Shown one piece after another: positions 21,753 through 34,571 of a DNA stretch of 64,000 nt. This DNA comes from Syncephalis plumigaleata (taxonomy: Eukaryota > Zoopagomycota > Zoopagomycetes > Zoopagales > Piptocephalidaceae), in the NCBI GenBank assembly GCA_025201365.1, contig JAIXMF010000020.1, positions 1-64,000 on the forward strand, in the 5' to 3' direction. Below the pieces are notes generated by a model. It did no database searches. It was not told the DNA's origin and was given only the letters and a program-made list of their open reading frames with translations. Position numbers and translations under genes: made by a program. Each line of letters opens with the position of its first letter. Position 1 is the stretch's first letter.

Positions 21753-23935
21753 ATGAATGCGATAAACGCTCCAGAATGGACTCACCACTGCTACTGGCTT
21801 AACGTGGTGCAGAATTGCGAATACGATACCGTCCATCGTAACATTGTGATATTCAGCTTGTGCGCTCATTTAATCCCACTGTTCATCGGCACACACGCCC
21901 TGTGGCTTCGTTGTCGTCATTTATGGCGCGGCATGTACTGCCGTATCCGTGGTCATATTGTACCGTCGACTGTCGAGTGTCTGCTCGTCACCTGGACGCT
22001 GGAGAGTTACGCGCGAGTCGCTTTCCTACTGGTTACCCTGCTCGATGCCTGGCCTAACCAGGTCTGGAAGGAGGTGACGTTTAGCGTAACTCTCTTCCCA
22101 TTCATGTATGGTATTCTTCTTTTCCTATGCGGCCTAGTTGCCGCCATCCCACCATCGCTCACCTATACGCATCACGTTAATGCCGATGGCACCGACAGCT
22201 TTCGTTGGAGTTTTTCGCACTGGTCGAAAATGCCTCAACGCCTCTCGGGTGCCGGTGTTTACGTGCCTTCAATCGCCACACTACAAGTCTTCACTGTAAC
22301 TATGATACTGGTCCTGCCGAGCACCATCATTCCTTTCTCCATAATGAACGGATTCGCATGGGAGGATCGTGACTGGAACGGACTACTCTACTGGCGAAGG
22401 GTCGAGTTCCTCACGTGGGGCGTCTACGTGTTTATTATCTTTTTCATCACTGTATACTACAGCCGTGGTTTGTCCGCAATTATGCGCGGCAGCTTTCAAT
22501 CGCCCGAGTCCGAGAATGATCACGAAAGAAATGACTTCACCTCGGTCGACCACTCGCTTGAACGTGGCCACACACGCACCACTCGCACCACGCATCATCG
22601 ACACTCCTACCCGCTCGAGGAGAGCTTTGTCGAGCCGGAAGATCGCCCTAGAGGCCCGCTGGCCTTTGTACAAAATAGGTTGAATCTCCGCCATAGCAAT
22701 AGTAATCATGCCGCGATGAGTGCCGCGACACGCGTTGAGCATATATTCACCATGCTTCACATAACCACCGGGATCACCACGGTGTTCGCGGTTGTATGGG
22801 CCCTCATTAACCAGGTGATCGTCTCCAATCCAGCTGTCAATATCACTTTAAACATTGGCATGAACGGAATTGTCCTGCCTCTCACACTGGGCTTCACCTT
22901 GTGGAAGTTGCAGCAATCCACGTTAGCCACGCTGAAAACCCAGCTATCCGCCGTTTATGGCGGGACAAAGAATGCACTTCATCGCGTAAGGAATGCCGTG
23001 CGCTATCCACACCACGTCATTAGCGAGGATGACGGGAAAGGCAACGGCGAGATGAATGAAGTAGGCGATGCCTTTCGAAAACAACCGTTTGAAGTAAATG
23101 AAACCGACGGCACTCGGTACAATTTCCTACGGCAACCCGAGGAGTATGTATGGGCCACCTCGGCTGCAGAGGAGCAACTCAACCAGGCAAATCGTTCGGT
23201 AAGTAATCATCATTTTTATTGAAACGCACTATATTCGATTCTAACCATATTCGTGATTGCACAGCCTAGTACACCACCAAGAACAAAGCTATTCAAGCGT
23301 GCATCTAACGAAGATATTAATGAATTCAGCAGTAGCTGGCGACTGCAAGCATCATTCCATACAAATACACGCGATCAGCATTATTATCATTATCACACGC
23401 TGAGTAGCAACAACAATAACAACAACAACAACAACAACAACAATATCGATGACTATAGCGTACCACGAATACATCATCATAATCTCTCGTTGCAACCGGC
23501 ATGGCGTGGTAGTAGCGACACTAGCGTTAAAGGGTCGTGGATCGACGTTAAAGGATACTACCGTAACAATGTCGACACCTCGTCACATTCGATTCCTCAG
23601 GGAAACACGCCAACATGGAGGAACTCGATGCCTTTGGACCGAATCACGACTTTTATACAAGTCTCCCTCGACCGCAATCACCGGATCCATATGATCGAGG
23701 GCCTATTAATGGTTTAGCGTCAGCTAATCATTCGCATGCCCATCATACTAGTAATAATAGCAATAGCAGTAGCAGTAATAGCAGCAATAATAGTAGTAGC
23801 AGCAGTAGCAATGCTACAAGTAGTGGATGGTGGACCGTAGATAGGCAAATTATCACTACACCTAGTATTGGTAATGATGATTTCTCGGATGATCAACAAT
23901 CAACATTGTATAGTAATCCTTTTCCAGAAATATAA
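21753..23935 (+). CDS. Seven-helix membrane protein with Asn/Ser-rich tail (paralogue 2)
   Basis: Exon 1 (21753-23199) begins MNAINAPEWTHHCYWLN. Hydrophobic segments lie at about residues 30-52, 72-95, 109-134, 170-195, 213-236, and two more at about 335-360 and 370-390. Between helices 5 and 6 is a loop of about 90 residues rich in Arg, His and Ser. After a GTAAGT intron the tail starts PSTPPRTKLFKRAS and has an Asn run from an AAC microsatellite at about 23409-23442. It then switches frame near 23563-23600; a 38-nt intron (GTAACA to CAG) would join it to GFTP-free sequence beginning MEELDAFGPNHDF and ending at 23935. Tail is probably cytoplasmic and disordered. Tandem paralogue of the gene at 18658. 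Confidence 0.75.
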
Positions 23936-24239
23936 TAATGATTATGATGATTATTATTATCACTTACGTATATAACTACTTTGTTACTTTAAAACTTTTC
24001 GTATTCTAGTATAAACATTAATAAAAACACTATTATTATTATGATACTCTTTCTCTCTATACACTAATGAATCAATGGTTACTCGAATGTACGTTCATTA
24101 TCGCGTTAATCTTAATCTTAAAGCTTTTGCCATTACTACTATGTCAGTGTTATGTGGTGTAGGCAAAAAAAGCATATTTATTCTTCCACCTAAATAAGAT
24201 GCGCCATACACACCATTATAGGAAATAACGCACAAGCAT

Positions 24240-25432
24240 TTAGATGACACCAATCTACGTGGTATAGACATGTTAGCACATAAACATCGCGTACGTACAT
24301 ATACATATATATAGTAATAATCACATACCTTATTGGCAACCTCAAGAGCATCAATATCACCAGTTAGGCGAACGTATGCCTTCTTGATACCGTCAGGGCT
24401 ATATGAATAAACAAATTCATACGTCAATCGTCTATTCTTTTCGTCTCTCCCCGTCTAATTGGTGCTACACCACAGTTCTAACCTCATCGTCATTACTTAC
24501 CGGATCAAAGTGTTGATCTTCAAAGCTTGAACACCATACAACTTCTTGATGGAGTCGCGAATTTGGTGCTTGTTGGCACGGACATCGCACAAGAAGACGA
24601 GGGTGTTTTGGTCTTCGATCTTCTTCATCGCGCTTTCGGTAGTCAATGGCTGGCGGATGATCGAGTATTGGTCGAGTTGAGAAGTGCCAGGGATGGATTT
24701 GCGCTGGTAGACTGGGTTGCGAGCAGCACGGTAGGTGTTTGGACGACGGAAAGTAGCCGAAGTACGAACCTTGCGGGTGGCCGTGCTGTTAGTACCCTTA
24801 AGGGCGGCCTTACGGGCGGCGAGCGCCTTGTTCTTCTCGGACTTGCCTATTAGCAATCAATAGGAATTGATAAAGAAATAACCAGTCAACTAGTAGGTAA
24901 GTAAAGTGTTGCGTGTATATTTAGGAATTCATGTCATTCACAATAGAACAGTAATAGCAGTAACAATTATCATGTTCATTAATATACGCGATTCTCCCCT
25001 TAGTATATCTATCTATCTAATAATACTGCTAGTTATTCTATATAGTGAATTGCAATAGTAGCAGTAATAATAATAATGTAATATACATCATTCGTGTCTG
25101 TACTATTCATATCGATATATACCACCCATCATTTATCTAAAGATATCCATTCATCCATCCATTATATAGAGACATGAATGGTTTAATAGATTGATCGATA
25201 TTGATGCTAGCTGATCTCTCTCGCTCTCTCTCTCTCGCTCCTCTAGTATTAGCTGTGTATATCCATCCATCACTCATCCATTATAGATTATAATTCATGA
25301 CTATCACACATCCATCCTGTTACCAATCGCCCATCCATCCATCTATCCATCCATCTATTTACATAATAGATTCTATATCTATATATCATTATTCATTAGC
25401 AGATGCTTACCGGCTTGCTTAGTTGGCGCCAT
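24240..25432 (-). CDS. RPL25: 60S ribosomal protein uL23 (L25/L23a)
   Basis: Four exons on the minus strand: 25411-25432, 24501-24846, 24329-24398 and 24240-24254, giving 150 residues. It begins [20 protein letters not shown], contains the uL23 core ([57 protein letters not shown]) and ends [19 protein letters not shown] then IGVI. uL23 sits at the peptide exit tunnel and is a docking site for SRP and nascent-chain factors. The frame is intact. The first intron (24847-25410, 564 nt) is far longer than others in the window and separates only 7 codons from the rest. Confidence 0.97.
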
Positions 25433-25829
25433 GGGTGCTGCTATCGATGCGAGTACGAAGTAGTCGTCTCGGCAGATGGAAAGAGAGGAGGAGCCAAAAG
25501 TGGGTTTGGTCACTCGTCTATTTCCAGTTTTCCCCGCCACCACCACCACAGCCACCACAGCACAGCACTATTACTATTACCATCACACACTACCCAAAAT
25601 ACACACCATTAATTACCATTGCATTGCCATATTATTGTTCTAACTATTTATTGCTACGTGTTTGCACTTTCCTCTTAACTTCTTGTATCGCTTGCTTATT
25701 AACACGTATTCTAGTATGCATACGCGTGTCTGCTTAAAGAAGAGTAGGGCTGAAAACAGTGAGACTAACAGGTAGCCTATCTATTTGTACAAACTATATC
25801 TACTACAAAGTTATTTACATATGTAAAAG

Positions 25830-26597
25830 TTCATCGATATCGTCAGACTTGCTAGTGGTTAGTCTACCACATCCACGTACAGGTAGGATTCACAATAGGG
25901 CGGATGTTATAATATAATGGTAATGGATTAAATATCACTGTTAGGATTCAATAATCAGTATGCCATCGATGGTGGTCAGCTATTAGAGTTACAACAGGTA
26001 AATCCACCAGATACACCGGCTAGTTGGTTCATCAATGACACGGTTCAACAAGGTATTATACAAGCATGAACATATATATCATTATATCATTATATCATCA
26101 TAGCATCATATCATTTGTGCATGGTTTAATCATTCTCTTTCTCTCCTATACAAGATGGTAGTCTATTGCTGTTTACACCTATAGATCCATTATTTATTTT
26201 ACTACCTATGTTAGTCCAGTGTCGTCGACAGGTAAATGAAAATGTCCAGATTATACACTAGTACATTTGAATACGTATGATGATTAATATCATACATGTA
26301 GACATCAGATAGCTTGGGTGTTTATTGCTCACAGCAAGATATACTCGATTCGATGGGTGATGAACATGGTCAATTAATGGCATGTCTACCGTCATTGGTA
26401 TATTCATTGGATCGTATCTGTGATACACAAGGTAAGTGGAATGAATTGACTGTAGCTAATGGTATTATTATTACTATTGTAACAACCATTTATAATGGAA
26501 ATGTACTATTTAGTTATTCCAGGCTACGATAAAGTCTATCGACTAAATGATGAACGCGTTATTGCATGGCTGAAATACAAAGTAAATACAGTAAACT

Positions 26598-26630
<33 letters not shown>

Positions 26631-27309
26631 CTAACTTGATTATTAATAATAATCTTATGCAATTGTAAGATCGAGCGTATTGTAAATCGTTTTGATTCAT
26701 TTACTACACTAAAAAACATGGAACGCACGTATATAGCAGCGAGTACACCGACACAATCCTCATTATCAACCGTGAAGGATGCGGATGAAGAGCGTAAAGG
26801 TGAATGATTCAGCTTATTTATTTGCTTGCTTGTTTGTTTGTTTGTCATTCATGTTAAACGATCAATTAGAGTTGCGTATTTGGTTAGCTATGACATTGGT
26901 TGATGATTATTTGACGGATATTTGGAGGAGTAAATTACGTGAAGCGTACAAGTGAGTAACAGCTATTCATGTTGACTCGTAACAGATTTAATAATAATAT
27001 AATCCATAGATTTGATAATCTAACCACATTACTCGAACGATATCGTCAATATCAACTAAAACACGCCTTAGTAGAGACGACCACCGCGGCGTCTGAGGCT
27101 AAGGGACGGCGTAAAGTCAGTGATATACCAATTAAGATATGGAAAAGAACACTTTGATACTAATAGAGTCTATATAGACAACAACTACCACTACTACTAC
27201 GAGTAAGAATAGTAGTAAAACGAAAACTACCACCATTAAGACGACTAAAGCTGCACCTCCCAAGGGAATGATGTCGCTTCGTAGCTATTTTAAACCTAAA
27301 ACAACGTAA
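25830..27309 (+). CDS. RNH202: Ribonuclease H2 subunit B
   Basis: Non-catalytic subunit of the heterotrimeric RNase H2, which removes ribonucleotides from DNA. The exons read: LVVSLPHPRTG (ending at 25882), then FNNQYAIDGGQLLEL..SWFINDTVQQ (from 25944), DGSLLLFTPIDPLFILLPML, GVYCSQQDILDSM, VYRLNDERVIAWLKYK, IERIVNRFDSF, IWLAMTLVDDYLTDIWRSKL and a Thr/Lys-rich tail. The triple of WFIN, TPIDPLFxLLP and LVDDYL is diagnostic of the family. The tail ends SLRSYFKPKTT, a PCNA-interacting (PIP-box-like) motif as in animal RNase H2B. I cannot find a clean start codon; a short first exon or a missing base near 25830 is likely. The join into the tail near 27150 is also unclear. Confidence 0.85.
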
Positions 27310-27508
27310 TAACTAATGATGCATACGATACTATTATTACTATTAAACTACTATATTATTTAATGTGATTCAATTCGTTTTTATTTTTTAAGTGTGCCTC
27401 TCTATTCAATAAAGAACAAAGGTGTAGGAACATGACTAATATCAACGATCTAAATCGAGTAGGATCATTATTTCTAAATGAAAATATAAAGAAGAAGAGG
27501 ACTAAGCA

Positions 27509-28885
27509 TTACTGCAACTTCTTTCCTTTTGGCGTAGATGCTGCATTGGGATAGGGGATTTTCAGACAACGAATACCCAAATGACTACAGAATCTATCGA
27601 TAACGAGTAGAGCCCAATGGCCATAGGCTATGGCGGCAAATAGCGCGAACACGACCAAATAGTAAAACTCGTGCTCAGGTGATAGTAAGATGCGTCCATT
27701 AAGTAGGAAGGGAAGGTTAACGAGTATAGCACCGCCCATTAAGGGTAGCATCATAACGGTGAACCATGGGAAAGGCATACGCGTAAGATGGCTAGGATAA
27801 TCTTCGTGGCAACCCGTCCGAACACTAGACCAACGCGGTAACAAATAGAACTAGATGATTGTCGCGTAGAATACACGAATAAGGAGAGAGAGCCCAGCTA
27901 ACCACGGATACGAGGTAGACGGACATGGGGAGCAATTCAGCGAGAGCTGCAGTGAAACTGGTACCCTTACGACGACAAGCGTGATAAACACCGTATAAAC
28001 TAGATGTGTATCGTTATCATTGTTAATATTACAATATAATATGGTCATTCACTATGTTGACTTACCTAGCAGGCAATTGCGTAAATAGAAGCATGAATAA
28101 CATGCTGGCCACCATGGCATCAGCTAGTGTAGCATCGGTGGGCACGTAATCCAGTAGTGCTTCAGGAAGAGACGGGCCTAATACCTTATGGAATGATTGA
28201 ACCAAATACCCGGTCCATACAAACCGGATAGGATTAACACGGCGCATGAGATGATTAACCCTCGGTGGGACCGTTGACATAGCCCAGGTAGAGTACACCG
28301 GTATGATACTCCTCCCAAGTGGAGAAGTAGAACGGTGTGGTGGTGAGTACAATGACGAATACAGTGTACCAACTATGGCCGAAACCCATACCGGCCGCTT
28401 GAACTAGACCACCAAGCGAGCAGTTTAAGGCGTCGCATCCATGATCGAATAGTTCGCCTATTCATTATGCTTACTAAATAATCCATTCTACTAACAATGA
28501 TGATGATGATGATGATGATGATGATAAGGATACGTACCTAAGGGTGAAGATGTACCGGTACGACGAGCTTGTTTTCCATCAACATTATCGAATGTAGAGT
28601 AGAGCCAGATACCGGCCGCAAAGGAAAAGTAGATCCACGAAGGACCGGGACCGGCAAGATCGGGTACGAGCGCAACGATAATGGCAACATTGGCGAGCAC
28701 GAATCCAAATCCACATAGCGTGATTAAGTTGGGCGCCATCCACAATGGAAATAGTGTGGTGGCCCACTCCCAATAATGGCGCAGTACGTATTTCGTCACG
28801 TACGATTTATCGACCGCGCCATATTTATAGTATTTCAAGTTTTCAAGGCCTCCTTAGAGACGTAGGATTGACCGGCCTTTTGCAT
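27509..28885 (-). CDS. EPT1: Ethanolamine/cholinephosphotransferase (CDP-alcohol family)
   Basis: Catalyses the last step of the Kennedy pathway: transfer of phosphoethanolamine or phosphocholine from the CDP-alcohol to diacylglycerol, in ER/Golgi membranes. The start MQKAGQSYVSKEA is at 28885. The CDP-alcohol phosphotransferase signature is split by an intron: DGKQARRTGTSSPLG, then ELFDHGCDALN, giving DGxxARx8Gx3Dx3D. Family words follow (WTGYLVQSF, FPWFTVMMLPLMGG). The C-terminal exon has several hydrophobic helices and ends TPKGKKLQ. At least one one-base frame break lies near 28850, just after KEA, and others are likely further on. The substrate preference (ethanolamine or choline) cannot be told from this sequence. 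Confidence 0.9.
28498..28524. repeat. ATG/CAT trinucleotide microsatellite
   Basis: About nine GATGAT units inside an intron of the phosphotransferase gene. Comparable trinucleotide tracts occur at 26600-26630, 31989-32013 and 60543-60563. Confidence 0.85.
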
Positions 28886-30333
28886 ATTGGATAGATAGAA
28901 ATATACGTCGATTGAATTGTAATCACACCTCTAACAAACGTACACTTTACTTTTTGCTACTCTGTATACGTAACAACATACGTGATGTAATACTAATACT
29001 AAGGCAACATACAGTTAATTCGTTGTTATTGGTTGTTACTGTTGTTGAGTATTTGTTTTAACAGAAAGAAAGAGGGAAAGCAAGCAAGAGAAGCGGCACA
29101 CCGTGAAGGAATTAAAAGTAAATCTGCCAGTACAAGATTCGGAGATGTCAGTCGGTCGGTCGGCTTCTATGAGAATACACGGGCTAATGTTCCTCTGGGC
29201 TTTTAATCTTATTCGTCACCAATCTGGTTCTTTTTTATCCCCAACCAGTACGAATTATGATGAATAAGGCCATCATCGATAGCACGTGAAGTAGAAGACG
29301 AGGAATGTGTTGCATTGTATAACAATGAATGAGATGCTAGTTAATCTGAATATTAGTACTTACAATAACAGGTAGATAAACGAATATAAAAAGTGAATAG
29401 CAAATCTATTATATGATGAAATCAATCGATGCTACTTATCCTATTGTATATACATCTATGACATACTATAAGCATACTAGTCATAGTTATAGAATTAGAA
29501 CATTATTCATTATGTATTGACATTTTATTCATTAATAATACTCAATGGAGTAAGCCTACTATTACATGTTATTTGTTTATTCAATGACAATAGAGGAGTG
29601 TATGACTACAGGCTTTTCCCATCCAATTTGCGCAGTTAGCCATTTGTTGTTACGAATAAATAATAGTTATTGCTATCAATATAGGATCCATTACTAATAC
29701 TGAATTGTTATTATTATCGTAATGTATTAATAGGCATTTCTACAATAATAATGGTGTTAACAATTGAATAGATTATTTATTAATGAGCTGCAAATGTTAA
29801 GGATAAATGCGCAAATCGGATGGAAAAACACTGTATCATACATCTCAATGCTAATTCACCATCATTATTATCATTATCATTATTGTTAAGCGATGCATGT
29901 ATCTATTATATATATCTATACATTTATATCTACTTACTCAATAACAATATAGTGTATGACTATCCCTAAAAATGAGTGTGTACATCTTGAATGGAGGAGA
30001 AGGCTTTGCAGTTTGCGTATGTGTGTGCTCTTCCTTTTTTTTCTAATTGTCAATCCTAAAAACGCCATTTTCTTTCTCCATCATTTATCACCTATATCAC
30101 TCTCTCACACACACACGCACACTTGTCCGTTTACTCGCTGTGTACTTGAAACTGTAAGTTACCTAGACTAGAAAAAGGATCAAATCACTAGGTTTTTCTT
30201 CGTCTCTTATTCCTTGTGTTTCTACGAATACTAGGAGTAGATCAACTAACCTGCACTGCTATTACTCGTGCTTGCTGTGCTAGTGTGCAAAACGACCGTG
30301 TATATCTGTGCGCCACTTCAGTGATCTGTCATC
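28886..30333. other. Divergent intergenic region between EPT1 and CKA1
   Basis: About 1.45 kb with promoters at both ends and no supported gene. It holds one MITE-like element (29611-29829). A pyrimidine-rich tract with CACACACACGCACAC around 30100-30125 lies upstream of the kinase. Confidence 0.6.
29611..29829. mobile_element. MITE-like element, GGCTTTTCC family (copy 1)
   Basis: About 220 bp bounded by imperfect inverted repeats. The left end reads GGCTTTTCCCATCCAATTTG then CGCAGTTAGCC; the right end in reverse complement reads TGTTTTTCCATCCGATTTG then CGCATTTATCC. The interior is AT-rich with TTATTAAT words and no gene. The ends resemble those of the element at 45707-45997, so both belong to one family. 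No clear target duplication. Confidence 0.65.
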
Positions 30334-31942
30334 ATGTCGTCCGGCAGTGTAGCACGTGTCTACGCCAATGTTAACCAGCAGATGCCTCGAGAGTACTGGG
30401 ACTACGACAATTACACACCTGTGTGGGGGTAAGTTATTAGTGTAGTAAAGCGTAACAATGACTGTATATACACTCTCATCTATCCAAGTGGAATCAAGGA
30501 TAGTGAGGGTGGATGAGTGAAAACACATACGCTATTATTGTTGCTGTTGCCAGTAGCGCTAATAGATGTACTTGTTTATTCTTTTAGATCTCAGGAAAAT
30601 TATGAAGTAGTACGCAAAATTGGTCGTGGTAAATATTCTGAAGTATTCGAGGGCGTTACCGTCGATGGAAATCGTCCCTGTGTCATCAAGGTGCTTAAGC
30701 CCGTGAAGAAGAAGAAAATCAGACGTGAAATTCGTATTCTACAGAATCTAAGCGGTGGTCCAAACATCATTAAGCTATTGGATGTCGTAAGAGATCCACA
30801 GGTGCGTAATCATATCATCTCGTCATTTCGTTCTAGATATAGATGCTAATCTAATCTAATAATTGCATATCTATATATATCTATATATTTATATAGTCAA
30901 AGACACCTGCATTGGTGTTCGAGCAAATCAACAATATCGACTTTAAAGTGCTCTATCCTAAATTCACCGATTTCGATGTGCGCTACTATATTTTTGAACT
31001 GCTCAAGGCATTAGAATTCTGTCACTCCAAGGGAATTATGCATCGTGATGTGAAGCCACACAATGTCATGATCGATCACGAGAAGCGTCAAGTACGTGAG
31101 TAAATAGATGTCACGGAACAAGCTATTAACCATACCATCTCTATTTATTATGGATCTACTTTTTAGTTACGATTGATCGATTGGGGATTGGCCGAGTTCT
31201 ATCATGCGGGTACGGAATACAACGTACGCGTTGCATCGCGCTACTTCAAGGGACCCGAGCTATTGGTGGACTTCCAGGAGTACGACTACTCGTTGGACAT
31301 GTGGAGTCTAGGCTGCATGTTCGCCAGTATGGTAAGCGATGATAGACGATCATTTATTAGAGTATAGATCTAACACGTATAACCAACTAATGCGATAGAT
31401 CTTCCGTAAAGAACCATTCTTCCACGGTCATGATAACTACGATCAATTGGTTAAGATTGCTAAAGTACTAGGTACAGAAGAATTGATGGCCTACCTCGAC
31501 AAGTATGACATTGAACTCGATTCGCATTACGATGAAATACTTGGACGGTAAGTAACTAGTCATGGTAGAATGTTCTATAATGTAAAGCAATCATATTTAC
31601 CTATTGTTTATATAATGATCATCAGTTATCCACGTAAACCATGGCAGAAATTCGTGAATGCCGAGAATGAACGCTACTACTCGCCGGAAGCCATTGATTT
31701 CTTGGATCGATTGTTACGCTACGATCATCAGGTAATGTTATGCTCTCATTTACTTTTGTTTATTAAGTAGAATAACTAAATACGCGCTATTATAGGAACG
31801 ACTCACTCCACAGGAAGCCATGGCACATCCATACTTTGAACCAGTACGTAATGCGGCATCTCAAGGATCCGAAGCAGCAAACGCGGGACAGAGCAGTATT
31901 AATAACAACACCGCTGGACATAGCACCATGGATGCTTCGTAA
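30334..31942 (+). CDS. CKA1: Casein kinase 2 catalytic subunit alpha
   Basis: A constitutively active Ser/Thr kinase of nucleus and cytoplasm. Seven exons: 30334-30428, 30588-30801, 30897-31091, 31167-31331, 31399-31547, 31626-31731 and 31796-31942. The frame is intact. Visible hallmarks are glycine loop [12 protein letters not shown], catalytic Lys in [17 protein letters not shown] (the CK2 basic stretch KKKKIRRE), [15 protein letters not shown] in place of DFG (CK2-specific), and [13 protein letters not shown] with the basic patch. CK2 N-terminal words REYWDYD and [14 protein letters not shown] are present. After the kinase fold a short Ser/Asn tail ends STMDAS. The neighbouring splicing gene is convergent, 287 bp away. 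Confidence 0.98.
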
Positions 31943-31978
31943 TGAAATGACTACATTATTAAAGTTGTAGTCATGTTT

Positions 31979-32012
<34 letters not shown>

Positions 32013-32229
32013 TTACATATGACTGTCACTATAGTTATAAAATGATAAAACGATCGATTTCGTAGTTATTATTATTTTGTGGTGTGCTATGCGATTAACG
32101 AATGAGTAAAAATGAAATGGAAATCGAATTGTTTAATGGATATAATAAAAATATGACACATTCATACTTCTTGAATTGCATAATGAATCGTTGTACTCTT
32201 TGCATTTATATATATTGTAAACATTGACA

Positions 32230-33556
32230 CTAAACACGACGTTGATACTTTTTAAATCGTTCGGCAACAGCATGATCTGTCGCCATTTGCTGTGATGGAT
32301 GTAGCATCGATTGCGAATTCTGTGGCGGCAAATAAACTAGTAAAGATAGAGATTAATACAACTCCAGTCAATCAATGAATGAATGAACGGTAAACGTGTC
32401 TACACTTACATCGTCGAGATGGAACATTATCCATAATATGCTTGAAATGATTATATTAACACGAGTATTAGTCAAGTCATTTCAATAGTAACAATGTCTA
32501 ATGATTCATGATTACTTACCGAAGTTGATCCTGTTGCCGATAGTGCATCCTCTTGCAACTTACGCTTAGCCTTTTCCGTCTTCTCAATATTACGTAACCG
32601 TGCACTAATTTGTAGTAATCATGCTGGTTAGACATTGTCATAATGAAATAAACCATGCTCCACACTTACTCCATGCCTAGATCCACTTCTTGCACTTTAG
32701 TTAACATGGCCGATGAATTTGTAAGATTGCCTTCCGCTTCTTTCTCCTTCAAACTATCCAGCTATGAATTGATTACGTTAGTATATACTTACCTATATCT
32801 TTGCTACATATGAAAAAAAAACACTTACTTTATTCTTTTCCGCTGCCATGTACAATGCGTAGAATGGATCGAGTGCTTTGATGGCCTTCTTTCCTCCCTC
32901 CTCTTCTTCTTCTTCTTCGTCATCGTCGTCGTTATTGTCCTCTTCCACTCCATAATGACCTTGTCCATCCTTGGCCGTGTCATCTTTCTGTTTACGCATT
33001 TCCTTTTCAATATATGCCATCCTAACGAGATTACAGTTAATCAGTCTGCTTTGCTTACTATTCATTATAGCTATATAATTACATATGCTTATCCACGTCG
33101 ACAATGTTTGTTTGTCCAGTAAACGCAAGTGTTGACTTCTTTTCGGTATCAGCGCCGGCACTGCTAAATACATCATGTTAGGATTATTGTTTACTACTAG
33201 GGCGAGACTTACGAAGTATCCTGCGAAGCCGTTGATTTATTTGCATCTTTGTTCTTTTTCTTTTTCTCTAACGGCGCTTGCAACTTGTGTGTGTTCATAC
33301 CAGCTGCACGACGACGCAATCGTTGCAATTCTAACAGATCCTCTATAGTCTCACTAGTAGACATTGTACGATTACTGTTATTAGAACTATACTAGTGTGT
33401 ATGCATATATGTTTTTGTAACTTACTTTGCTGATTCTTCAGTGGTAATAGTTGTAGTAGTGGTAGTGACTGATTCACTGGTTGTTGTGCTATCCTCATCT
33501 ACACGCTGCTTTCTACGATAATTCTTCCTTCGTGTTGTACTACTATTGGTCTCCAT
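32230..33556 (-). CDS. tls1: C9orf78/Tls1-family splicing factor
   Basis: A nuclear spliceosome-associated protein; in fission yeast Tls1 promotes splicing of shelterin and other transcripts. Multiple exons on the minus strand. It begins METNSSTTRRKNYRRKQR, followed by a Thr-rich stretch, ETIEDLLELQRLRRRAAGMN, then KSTLAFTGQTNIVDVDK, HMMAYIEKEMRKQK (the family's conserved core), an acidic run with many Asp and Glu, ALDPFYALYMAAEKN, and a C-terminal coiled basic part ending RFKKYQRRV. Charge blocks and order fit the family well. Start at 33556 is the only Met before RRKNYRRK. The sequence overlaps no other gene. Confidence 0.85.
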
Positions 33557-34571
33557 GCTTGTATAATGACAAAGAGTGTAATAGAAACGATAATAATAAA
33601 AATGTTATGAAAACAAACAAGAGTGAAATGTATCAAGAGGACAAGCGAACAAATAATCTATTGAAATTGATCTTTAATCTCATATTTACATGGTTCGAGT
33701 TGTTTCCTTACTTTCTATTCTGCCCATTAATTCACCAACTACATGTTTACGTGTGTTTTAGCGGTAATTCTATAATTATTACATGCTATGTCATAGAAAC
33801 AATGTACAAGTAAAGCATGTTAATGAAAATACCGATATGAATTAATGCGATACATTCAAGCGAACAATAAACGAAAGCCCTTACATTGAAATTATAAAGA
33901 AAGAGAATGAAAGAAAGAGGATGAATACTGACATTGTAGCATAAACAACAGACATAATAACACACTCATTTACAATTTACATGATCAAGGAACAATGCAG
34001 TTGTAGAAACAAAGGAATACGAAGCCATAGTAAACTATTGAATAAAGCAATGGCCGTCACATCCCCACATTCAATTACAAAGCATTCCCTTGTTATCGCT
34101 AACGTATTAAGCTAGTCTACCTGTTATTGTTATCATTGTCTTACGTGGAATAAAGTCAAGTACACGATCCAGGGATTTGTTTCGTAACGAATGGACAAAA
34201 CGATTGTCCGATGAACTAATCACTCGTTGTATCTTTGAGACATAGACCCACTTCTGCTACGACACGATGCTTGTCTTGTGCCATTACATCCCTGACACGT
34301 CATATCCTGTCATTCTACGCTATTTGTACAGTATACCAGGGTCTAATGCTTATGCTAGTATAAATAGTGCTACTTTCCAGGCTTATTGCTTCTAATTTAT
34401 CATCATTACAATCCTACAGCTACACTTCCGCTTACGCATCTCTCCATTACTCACCTTAAGAAACCTTGTATCAGCTGGACTGACAAGCCTATCATATTCT
34501 CAACGAGAGTTAGACACCTTCAAACAAAGTCAACCACTGCGAAAACACACCTCCTAACAAAAGATATTATC
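33557..34571. other. Divergent promoter region, no gene
   Basis: About 1 kb between the splicing factor and the CAP-domain gene. Short open frames here have no motif. A TATA box at 34359-34366 belongs to the CAP gene. Confidence 0.5.
34359..34366 (+). promoter_or_regulatory. TATA box of CAP-domain gene
   Basis: TATAAATA about 206 bp upstream of the start at 34572. Confidence 0.55.

Noticed and set aside
22383-22760. Minus-strand 125-codon open frame inside the second 7TM gene
   Set aside because: Antisense shadow of a clear membrane-protein exon.
33481-33813. 110-codon + strand frame upstream of the CAP gene
   Set aside because: Overlaps the first exon of the Tls1-type gene in antisense and has no recognisable motif.
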